A stretch of DNA of 64,000 nucleotides, from the NCBI GenBank assembly GCA_024663395.1, contig JANFAH010000003.1:1736001-1800000 (forward strand), written 5' to 3'. The DNA is from Pisolithus tinctorius. Taxonomy: Eukaryota > Basidiomycota > Agaricomycetes > Boletales > Pisolithaceae. Shown piece by piece: positions 1-9,400 of this stretch (its first letter is position 1; each line of letters opens with the position of its first letter). A program made the translations under genes and the position numbers. The notes under the pieces are model-generated. The model was given only the letters and a program-made list of their open reading frames with translations. It made no database searches and had not been told where the DNA came from.

Positions 1-186
1 GACGCCCGTCCTTCCTCTCACGACTTTCCTCCCTCTCCGTACTCCTCGTCGCGAAGCGGTTCTGAGGAGTACTCTCCCCGCTCAAGGGCTTCCATGGCCA
101 TAGGTTCTTTACTCTCCACGGGTCCCTCCAAGGATTCTGTATCAGATGACTCCCAAGGTTGTGATCGGTCTCGTATACCTTGTTAA
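1..186 (+). CDS. C-terminal end of a serine-rich protein (5' part outside the window)
   Basis: Frame 1 is open from the first base to a TAA at 184-186, giving 61 residues rich in Ser, Pro, Asp and Arg, with runs such as SPYSSSRSGSEEYSPRS and a short hydrophobic patch (MAIGSLLS). This is typical of the disordered tail of a fungal regulatory protein, for example a transcription factor, but no domain is visible and I do not assign a function. The gene starts upstream of the window. The next gene on the same strand begins about 920 bp later. Confidence 0.55.
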   Translation, partial: DARPSSHDFPPSPYSSSRSGSEEYSPRSRASMAIGSLLSTGPSKDSVSDDSQGCDRSRIPC

Positions 187-1110
187 GAAGCCACGCCCGC
201 CATTCCCCCACTGACCATATCACTCTGATTTATTCGGTTTCAATTGTGTACTCTCCATTGTACAGTAGTTTCGTAGCCATATCTTTGTTACCTCATGCAC
301 TCGTAATAGACGCACCCTCTCACTCCTGAAACCATGCCATTCAGTCCCCGCTGTCAATGTTTTTCCTCCGACAATGGCGGCTGGTGTTCTGTGATAATTA
401 TCACTTGGGCTTGGCTTGATGGCCTTCCTCCAGAACTTGGCATGTTGGAAAATCTTCCCAGCCCATACACGTGCGAGGCAGTGCGTCCTATAAGCCTGTG
501 AGGGCCCTATAACTGCATGTGTGCGCTCGAGAGGGAAAGAAAAGATGGCTATCCATGCAGCCGATTCGCCGCTTGCGCGTGTAGCCCATCTTGCCACCTT
601 TGTCTTACCTGCATTATATCGCCCATCCCAAGCTCCCCTGGCCTGGATGTTTTTTTACTGGGCCGGGGGACAGCCTCGGACAACAAAGTAAACTCTTTCC
701 GCTTCTGCGATGTTAGATTAAATTTGTGGGGAACTAATGTGTGATTGCCAGGGTATCACGCCTGAGAGAGTCTCTCCGGCCATACGGACCCAGATCTCAC
801 TGGTCATCCGAAATTCGGCACCGTTGTATCAAAGCCGGCCTCTGTTTAAGGAAGTGCTGCGCTTTGTCTTCTCGTGCTCGAGGTATACGGAACCCCCCTG
901 CAGAGCCACCGTGTTTGTCAGAGATTACGAAGCCAACTACAATGATGGCATAGCTCTCCTACCTCAATATCAATGTCAATGACTGAATTGAACCAGACAG
1001 GCGGCGGTCATTTTCGGTGCGCGGATCTGGTATAGTAAAACACTGGTACAGTCACGTGATTCTCGTGTTGAGCGGACTTGTCATCGTCGTCGTACTTTGT
1101 GTTGGGTCCA
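187..1110. other. Intergenic region, no supported gene
   Basis: 924 bp between the serine-rich protein and the RING gene. A 125-codon frame exists on the minus strand (220-597), but it has no recognisable domain and no splice structure and looks like chance. The last ~150 bp before 1111 should hold the RING gene promoter. I see no TATA box I would defend. Confidence 0.5.
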
Positions 1111-2356
1111 ATGCCACACTCGGAAAGTGATGACGAGTTCCCAAACGACTTTGACGGTGTCGACTTCAGCGCTGTCCCCGAACTCCAAGCCCAGCAACTT
1201 CCACCATCTCAAGCCGGACCCTCAACGATACCCTCTAGTCAGGTGGATCGTGCGGGCGCCCCCACATCCGGCCAAGGAATTGGCATCGTAACCCCCGTTT
1301 CCGGGTCCAGGAGTACTAGTCGGGCGTCTTCTCATTTCGACTCTTTCGACGAGTTGGACGTGGATCCGCGCCTCCTCGCTGCAATTGACGAGATCGAATC
1401 GCGTGCCCTTCGGGAACATCAGTCAGGTACAGTTCCCGCGTTTCCCGAACCCCCTTTCGCGAACGTGTCGCCCTTGGGTGATTTTGGCAAGGGGAAAAAA
1501 CGTGAGCAAATGCTACACTGGGACATGTATGTGCATGCACACTGACGCTTGAACAAGGCTCCATTGCTGAATGTGATTTTGATTCACAAGTTCTGATAAC
1601 ACCTCCCGTAGTCTTAGGATTGGACGCACCCAAGTCCAACTCTGGAGAGAACCTACAGACCATTCTTGAGGGGTATGAGAACGAAATAATATGTCCAATG
1701 CATGTCTTTCAAGTCAACTATCCACAAAATACGTCATTGACCTTGTATCCAGCTGCTGCGACATCCTGTACGACGACCTTCGTGACATCGAACACAATCG
1801 TTGATGTTATTTTTCAGCGTTGCTGCGTTCATGTGTAACCCGTGTGGTCATACAACTTGTGGAGACTGTGGCTATGGATGGATATCACGCAACGTGCGCA
1901 TTTGCATTACTTGATCTCCCGTGTGCCTTTATTCGCCTACCTTTCAGAAATATTCCCCTACATGTGCTGTATGCCGCTCAGAACTCATAAAATCGAAACC
2001 TCTCCTCCCAAACTATGCCATTGACAACGTCGTTAAACACCATATCAGTGCTCTGGCAGAGAGCGGTCGAACAGAATGGCGGGAACAAGGATATAGGCTT
2101 ATTGATTGGAAGAAGAGATTGGAGTAAGGTACCACTACGACATATTCCCCCCCACTAAACCTTCGCTCCCAGTGCATGGAAGAAACAGTATCCGAGTATA
2201 CTAGCGGAAGAGAATGCTCGAGAGGTGCGAATACGACAACCTGTCGATCACCCTGCCGAGTACTACGAATCTCTTCGGCGTGCTTTGAACTACAGCCCGG
2301 CACCACCTCCCCCAACTAGTAATCGTCGGTCGAGACGGAATCGACGTCACCATTAA
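1111..2356 (+). CDS. RING-finger protein, candidate E3 ubiquitin ligase
   Basis: Starts at ATG 1111 (MPHSESDDEF) with an acidic, Ser/Pro-rich N-terminal part of ~130 residues. Introns by frame and splice signals are 1502-1611, 1700-1752 (GC-AG donor GCATGT), 1768-1817, 1894-1947 and one near 2127-2173. Joined, they give a full C3HC4 RING: CPIC, then CNPCGHTTCGDC, then CAVC. A conserved-looking stretch follows (SELIKSKPLLPNYAIDNVV), then a charged tail ending NRRSRRNRRHH and TAA at 2354-2356. RINGs of this class bind E2 enzymes; substrate and location are unknown. The exon 1753-1767 is only 15 nt, so automated models may lose the first zinc ligands. The gene call is firm; the exact donors are my inference. 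Confidence 0.72.
1700..1752 (+). other. GC-AG intron inside the RING finger
   Basis: Splicing from GCATGT at 1700 to CCAG at 1752 (53 nt) joins codons to read ICPI|CCDIL, the usual RING start. A GT-only model removes the first cysteine pair. A branch-like TTGAC lies upstream of the acceptor. Inference from frame and family pattern. Confidence 0.6.
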
Positions 2357-4374
2357 CGACGTAATAGTATCACGCTTTTCCACTGGACTTCCGCTGCATC
2401 CTGTCAGAATTCGAACATTGACTTCTTGCAACTAAGGAATTCTGCACACTATCCTCTGGGACTTTTTTCGGACCGACATCTGTATCTGTGGCACTAAAGC
2501 TGTATCGCGCAGCGTATTCTCCTCATAAAGCTTTCATTTTCGGTTCTAATCTATGCCAAAACGCTTGTCAGCGCTGATCCAGGAATAGTCAGAATAAATA
2601 AGACGAATTAGAGTCGGGCGTACAAACAAGAGACCGTATTGACAGAAGTGGAGTACAGAAGCTATGACCAGTGTCGTACTAAGGCGGTGTAAGCATTTGC
2701 GGGTAGCCTGCGGAACAAGTACGGTGACGTCGCAGCCCTTGCAACGTACATCCCGACAAAGCTGTAGATGCATCAGACATGGAGCAGAGCCCTTCGCCAA
2801 GCTATACAAAAAAATATCCATTCAAATAATGCCGTACGCGAAAATCACCAATAACCAAGGGGTCCATGTCACCGGGGCGGAAAAGGGGGAGATTACTAGG
2901 TATCATGATATTGATACTGTATGGGAGCTCAGTGTCGGGGAAGGATCTGCTTGCCATTCACAGGCCATGGGAAGGTAAAAACACGTCGCATCCTAAAAGC
3001 GATGCCAAAGGAGCTGTGAAAAGTACAGCGGGAAGAGGTATGGGATACAGGAACGGATGCAGCTTAGTTGATCGGTGATCGTGAGAGTGAAACCCACCCT
3101 TACTCGATATCCGTAATGAGTGCCAATAACCAGGGCTTGATAAGAACAATGCGTGGTTGTCTGGCTTCGTAATTTCCTACCTTGCCGAGAAAGCAAGTTG
3201 ACAGTACGATGCAGTAGCCTACACGCTGCAGTTGAGATCGTAATATTCTAGAACACCGCAGAGAATGTTACCCTTCGGTGTACTGTACATAAAAATCAGC
3301 GACCTACACTCGCGTAGACTTCTGAGAACGTTTTCGCCATTAATAAATGTTCCTCGACAGTCGGTACTAATCAGCAAGTATTTGGAGTAAGCTCGAAGTG
3401 TGCGACGAAAGTGATCTGTTGGATTATCAGTTTCGATCAGAATCGTGATGATCCAAGGACGTAGCTGGGATCCTGGCATGACTGTGGCGTTCAGAACCAA
3501 TACATACGTGGTCCGCTGAAACAACGGAAAGATTCTTGGCAAAGAAGACATTAATATGATTCTATCACCGCTCGGTAAAGTTGTGTCAACCTATCCAATC
3601 AACATCGCCAAAGCATAAGTAAACTTCATGCACCACATCACAAGCAGTTGATCCACTCAGTTCAGTTCATGTAGAAGAATCGGCATATCTCCGATGTCGT
3701 CGGAACGTGAGTGAAGCTTGAGCTCACCGTTTGGGGAAAGCTGGATGTTTGAAATGTCAGCAGAACCCAAACAACGCACTGCCCATTCTTCGATGTGACT
3801 GTAACTATCTCGTCCTGGACAGGTACTAGCCAAAACCTGATCTCTTGCGGCATGCGGCATTCCTGGGAACAAGGGCCATAGGCGGATATAATTGACTGTT
3901 TGCGCCTGGCAGGGGAAAGCGTGAAACTTCGTGTTCAGGGACGCACAAATCCTACTTTACGCCTGGTTCCGCCCAATAGAGGCAAGAACGTTACATCCCG
4001 AAAACTTCTTATTCTACACCTGGATCTCCTGCCTGCATCAGCTGAAATATTTTGCGCGCAGGGTACGGATAAGAAATCGGTTCCCCCGTAAGGGTCCGAT
4101 CCACCCTGATAGAAAAAGAATTGGTCTGGTCTGTCCTGCGCTGGAGTCGTCGACAGTACGATAGGAATTGCGGGAGTATTAATTGCAGACATTGAAACGG
4201 TGCTCAGTCATCGTCGCGCTCGTCACTACAAAAGTGCCGACCACTACCCTGAAAATTTCCGCCGCAGCTGGTCGATATTGATCGCGAAATAATACCATCG
4301 AGAATTTCGTCGGACAAGTCGTACTCGGAGGTCCGAATGACAGTGGCGTAGACGGCTACAAGGCATGTCAGCAC
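2357..4374. other. Two-kilobase region without a confidently supported gene
   Basis: Between the RING gene and TRAX. Short frames occur on both strands (for example + 2664-2978, - 3219-3551), but none shows a family motif. The best candidate is a minus-strand frame group at 3657-4192, listed separately. No transposon ends, tRNA or long repeat was seen. Confidence 0.4.
3657..4192 (-). CDS. Possible small spliced gene or gene remnant, unrecognised
   Basis: A minus-strand ATG at 4192 opens MSAINTPAIPIVLSTTPAQD followed by FFFYQGGSDPYGG. Lower down, a second frame reads WPLFPGMPHAARDQV and continues through IEEWAVRCLGSADISNIQL to a stop at 3657. A plausible acceptor (CCCCTGCCAG) precedes the second block, but I could not find one clean donor/acceptor set that joins the two. 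It may be a real lineage-specific protein, a decayed gene, or chance. It lies tail-to-head upstream of nothing obvious and runs parallel to TRAX. I do not recognise any domain. Confidence 0.25.
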
Positions 4375-5265
4375 TCAGGAGCTAGAGCAAGCACCACCAT
4401 AAACACCATCTTCGATTTTTGCCAACGACTCTGCGGCAACAGCCTGCTTCTTGCGAACCTCTTTTACAAGTGGGGCGCATTTGCCAAGTTCTGGAAACTT
4501 AGTAGATCAAGTAACCTTAAGCTTGTAGCCCCTGAGTTACTCGCCAGTCCTGCACTCTCGGACAATACCACAGATTTGTCGCGCCCGATCGCGTCCACCT
4601 TTGCGGGCAATACCAGATATCGCCAATCGCATGAGTTCCCCCGTCAGGTCTGACAAACCGCAAAGGTAGTCCTCCAGTGGGAGGGGAAAGAACTGAAGTC
4701 GTAAGGGCATGCTGACGAAGTTTAAGACGAATGCATACAGGGACACCGTTTTCGTCTGACAGCTCTTGCTGAACCTGGCTAAAGGACACCAGCGAAGAGT
4801 GTCCAAGGTACCAAGCGAAGCTGGTTGCCTCCACGTACCTAGCCGACGTGAGTGATTTCAGAGAAGAACAGATGAGAGAGATGGGCAGTTTACTCCTGCA
4901 AACTTGGGGAAATGGCTCGATGGTGACGCCAAAACAAGTCACCCTGGAGCTCCGTCTTTATCTTAGCGTATAAAGCATGGACCTCACGTAGCTTTTCCAT
5001 CCCAGACTCGGATGCCCTCTTCGACAGCGCACTGGCGTCCTGGACATCCTCGTTCATGATACGATGAAGGAGGAAGATGACCTTTTTAGAAAGATTGGTG
5101 ATGTCGCGACTTGCCTGGATGACCAGCTCCTAAGCGGTGGGAAGTCCATAGGTTCTGTCTATAAAGTACCTTGATAAGAGACTCCCTTCTATCATTTTGA
5201 GCGTCGAATTCTTTTTTGAACCCGTCGAACATGTCCTGGATCATGCGTACATCCGATGTGGCCAT
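4375..5265 (-). CDS. Translin-associated factor X (TRAX)
   Basis: Starts at ATG 5265 (MATSDVRMIQDMFDGFKKEF). Exon 2 reads ELVIQASRDITNLSKKVIFL then LHRIMNED. Next come GDLFWRHHRAISPSLQE, YVEATSFAWYLGHSSL and the diagnostic DYLCGLSDLTGELMRLAI, ending VRKKQAVAAESLAKIEDGVY and TGA at 4375-4377. About five short introns are needed (one is GTAAAC...GGCTAG, joining SLQE to YVEA). The GEL motif within DLTGELMR carries acidic residues that act as nuclease ligands in TRAX, which pairs with translin to form the C3PO ribonuclease (passenger-strand and tRNA fragment cleavage). DLTGELMR favours TRAX over translin itself. Divergent from the HIT gene, 136 bp apart. Confidence 0.9.
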
Positions 5266-5401
5266 GGTTCTGTCCTGTTCTCATTCTGTCCCCTGAATCC
5301 CTATGGGAGGTAATGTCACACTGTGACCGTGACAAGCGGGTGTTCATTTGCTCTCAATCTCAGCGCTTGCCCGGTAGCGCTGACGCCCTGCAATCATCCT
5401 C
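5266..5401. promoter_or_regulatory. Shared divergent promoter, TRAX / HIT gene
   Basis: Only 136 bp separate the two start codons. It contains a perfect 6-1-6 inverted repeat, GTCACA-C-TGTGAC (5315-5327), followed by another GTGAC (5329-5333 region), the sort of site a dimeric bZIP-like factor could bind. The site is seen; its binding is inference. Confidence 0.4.
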
Positions 5402-6309
5402 ATGGCATTTGCTCCCAAAGCTGGCTGTCCCATGTGTGGGACTATCGCTGACGCGGTCACGGCTGTGCAGACTGCGAGCTCTTCCACGCCGCATCCAAAC
5501 GTGAGCCCGGATGTCCTTTGGAAAGATGACAATTTTACTGCGTACCGGGAAAGTGTGAATCCTGTGTCCAGCAAGGGTCACATAATAATAGCGTTCAAGT
5601 AAGTTTCGAATGTATATGGCTCCTCCTGGTTTAGTGAGGTCGCGTCTCAACTCATTAATCATTGTACTTGGTTGCAACCAATCCAATGGCACAGCTTCCA
5701 CGTCCCCTCCTTGTACCATTTGGTATGTACCACTCAGTACCTTGCACTTACCTTAAGAGCATCTGATCTTGCACTCAGTCATCGAGTGACCTCCCACTCT
5801 TAGCGTCCCTTAGGGATCTTGCTAAACGCCTCCTCTCCTCCATTTCTCCTCCAACAACTCCGGGGCCGATATACACGTCCCCCATTCCCGCACGTAACGA
5901 CGCTCATTTCCGCATCGGGTTTATAACGCCGCCTTTCAGAGACAGTAAAATCCCTGTCACGGGCCATCTGCACGCGCACGCCTACATCGCTCCCGCAGAT
6001 CTTCTCGGCTGGTGGAGAGGCGTCGCATATAGCTCACTAGCTTGGTACGCCATCGACGATCTAATTGCGGAAATTCGGTCTGTTGCCATTTATTTCTGGC
6101 TCTTTTCCCCACACCTGATAGGTTTGGTGGCTGTTCCTTTCATCAGGGAGTCTGTCTCCAACAACCGTGTCAAGTCAGGCTACGAAGGTCGCACGAGTGC
6201 CCCAATAGATTCTGTACCCGAGGCGGGAGCCAGGACAGGCTTTGCGAACGGTAATGAACATACCATTCCCAGCATAGCTGTTTGCGACAAGGAACTTGGG
6301 GAATCGTGA
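5402..6309 (+). CDS. HIT (histidine triad) domain protein
   Basis: ATG 5402 opens MAFAPKAGCPMCGTIADAV, with a CxxC pair near residue 9 like that of HIT proteins carrying an N-terminal CxxC. It continues VLWKDDNFTAYRESVNPVSS and GHIIIAF, the usual HIT start. Three introns (donors near 5600, 5723 and 6083) join FNFHVPSLYHL to SSSDLPLLASLRDLAKRL and later GHLHAHAYIAPADLLGWWRG. HLHAHAY is the catalytic HxHxH triad. The tail after AEIRES is ~60 residues, polar, ending at TGA 6307-6309. HIT proteins hydrolyse nucleoside phosphoramidates or phosphoric anhydrides; the substrate here is unknown. The HxHxH plus a long insert recall fungal aprataxin-like or uncharacterised HIT families. Convergent with BLM10, 153 bp apart. 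Confidence 0.85.
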
Positions 6310-6462
6310 ACGTTCTAGTCCGAGTGACGCACCCTGCATTGGCTTGCAATACTGATTGTCAGGGATACAGTTACCCAATTATTCTTTTTCCATCTGATAC
6401 CTATATACCAACTTATAACCTCTTATATCCAATCAATTTACATGTCAAGTGTTGCACGGTGC

Positions 6463-9400
6463 CTAGGCATCTGAGGAACGCAGTCAGGACACACCAAGGT
6501 TACTGATAAGTCAACACTCACAGTATGACGACCCAGTCAACAGAGTTGAAAGTGCAGCCAGTTCATCCTCGGTGAAGCGGCGGGAGTCCTCGTGCCAAGT
6601 ATCTTGGTGGGTCTTCCTAAAATTACTCGCGCACCTGTGAATGGTCGTCGAGATAGGGATCTATAGAAATGAGTCAGATTCCATGGAAGTAAGCATTGCA
6701 TTTGATACAAACAGGATCATGCGCATGCTCTAACATCACAGTCGTCAAAAGTTCCGGCATCCACTTCTCAATAGTGTACGGAAAACTGTCAACCAGAGCG
6801 CATATACCGATAATAGCCGCATGGCGTTGTCGTAGAGAAGGGTTATATTCCAGCGATTCGCGGTTAGGCAAACGGCTCTTGCTCGCCAGTTTTACGAATC
6901 GGTCCTGTCGCCAAGCTCAACATTACAAAGACGACAAAACTTATTAATACCTACTCTCAAGTTCAAGACACTACGTCTTGGGGACAACCTAAGTATTCCA
7001 GAGAGTGTCCTGCAAGCATTTAATTCTTTGTCTGATAGTCGGGCAAGTCCATCAGCTTACGTTCCGGCCATCTCCCGTACTTCAACCACGTCATCATCGA
7101 GACATTTACACAAGACCTGGGAGTTCCGATGAACGGGGCCATCTGTGAACGCGAAACAAGTACTCACATCCAAAATTTCGACCACCTTCTCTTCGTTGAT
7201 GAGGGGCAATTGCCGGAAGTACAAAACTGTCAAAATAACTGTGACAAGAAAGGCTATACGCAGGACAAGATCATACCTTGCAGAGTAGGCAACGCTTTCA
7301 ATCGCACTTTCCAGGACTACGGTGCGGCGGCATGAGGGTAGAACTGTAAACATACAGCAGGACGTACTGGCGAATTCTGTATGGCAGCGAAAATGGCATC
7401 TAGAAGCGGTGAAATCAATGGGCGCGGTGGAATAACGCCACACATGCGAAAGAGTAGGACGCTGGCTCGCCGAGCCAATTCCTCGTTGTCACTGACTAAC
7501 CAGACAGTGATGAGAACAATTTGCACAGATGTGAGGAACGGTATATTTACTTTCGGTGAAACGGAAAATTTCAGGCTAACAACAGCAGTCAGTAGCAGTG
7601 TGAAGTGAGAGCCAGTTACTCACAAGCAGCGGGAGTATATAGTCAAAGGCTGACATTGCTTCTGTGTCGTGTAGAGATTGGTATAACCACCGACAAACTG
7701 TTACCCCCACCCTAGTACATCACTAAACTTAGCTCGCCGACGAGGATCTGTGGGAACAAGCATACCTATCATATGTTGACTGGAAAGCACGCACACCTGG
7801 CAGACGCTCTTCACGCCACTTCTTCAAGTTCTCGACCAACTCTGCTACCCGTTGGGTATGGTATGTGCCGCGTATACCCATAATATCGTGGTCCAAAGGA
7901 AGTGTCCGGCATTCTTTAACAAAAGTTTCGACGTCGGGTGACGAAGGTCGAGGATCCCACTGAAGGTGGGATTAATGGCGGGGGTTGACTAGAGAAAGCG
8001 AAACAGACCTTTATGCCTCCGCACACCGACAAAAGTTCGGCAACGTAGGCCCGTACCTGTTTAGCCATGAGTAGAAGCTCGCAGACAAAAACAGTCCCTC
8101 ACATCATCATGTTCACTATACACTTCTGGCCAGAGGCGTTCTAAGATGGTGTCCGTCCACGGCACGAACTTCCATCCCATGCCGGTGTAGAATGCGCGGA
8201 ACAGCGACAAGACTTTCACGGAGTCGATTGCTGACTGACCGTTGAGATCTATTCGGCCAAGCAGATCCATCACATGGTTCACAAGCGGGATAACGCGTCG
8301 AGGGTCCTTGCGGTGGAACATGTACTAGAGGAAATGTTAAAATTCGGCTGCACCAGAAGCGGAATGTACGAATACATCTAAGAATGTTGACCAGATTCCA
8401 ACGTTCTCAGTCTTCATGGTTTGGTTGAGCGTCTTATACACGAGAGGTTTGGCCCAGTCCCAAACGCGCTCTTGTTCCTCCAGACTCCAGTGTTTTGAAC
8501 CTAATTCCAATCGACTCGTCAATTCGACGGTCACACCGGTGTCTGTCCTTACCATTGAGTACGCCTGCTAGCAATTCTGCAGCCGCACGTTGCTTGTTCT
8601 TGTCTGGATCAGCCAACAGCTCTTCCACTTTCGGTTTCATGACATCACAGATTTCACTTCCTAAAAGTTGGACTAAACGAGAATCAATGAAATCGACGCA
8701 AAAGCACTAGCGATACTCACACATAGACTTGACGCAGGAGATATGGTCTTGTACAACTACACTCTCCTGAGTTTCCTCCGCGTAGTAGCCAGAAACCTTG
8801 GTCCAGAAGTCTACATTTAATGCCATCTCGCGCACACAGGCTATTGCATCTTTGCTTTCATGTTCCCACTGGAAAGTTGGTGCAAGGCGATGCGGTGGTC
8901 GATAGGCTGTACGAGTCTTACGGCAGGCGAGCCACCCTTCGAGCATATCGTCAAAGTAAAGGCTATTGCACTCAGAACACTGTTAAAAAGACGAATATTT
9001 CCTACCTACCTTTGTGGGGAAAGGTGTTCAGAAGGTGTGACCGGCCTTCCTGCGAAATAAGCGTCGAAAATTTCTTGCGTACCGGCTTTGCAATCATTGA
9101 CGGGCAATTCGACCTTGAGTGGGGTAGAGGGGTTGGTCAGGGCAAGGGAAGCAGGATCCGGACAGTATGTTCTGAGCTTGATGTATCGAAGCGCCTTCAT
9201 GACCGCACGTTGCGCATACTGGAATTATGTTTAAATCTGAAGTGAAGCTATAACCAGCGCTTCACTCACGTAACGCTGGACTGCGTCAGACAAGATGAAA
9301 GAGATGGTGGTAAAAGAACAGACACACCATGCTTGGATTGCTATCATATAGTTTCTCGAGGAAGAACTGAAGATGGTCACGCGCTATGGGCAGATCGCTT

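Noticed and set aside
220..597. 125-residue minus-strand frame
   Set aside because: No domain, no splice signals, composition like random translation.
1740..1830. Loss of the first zinc cysteines in the RING finger (VSSCCDIL)
   Set aside because: The VSS residues are intron. With the GC-AG intron the protein reads CPICCDIL, a complete RING.
4375..5265. Translin itself rather than TRAX
   Set aside because: The motif DLTGELMR and the downstream VRKKQ...KIED order are those of TRAX.
6500..6525. BLM10 ending in SYCEC instead of the family motif
   Set aside because: A standard GT-AG intron right after the first Tyr gives SYYA and a stop, as in the family.
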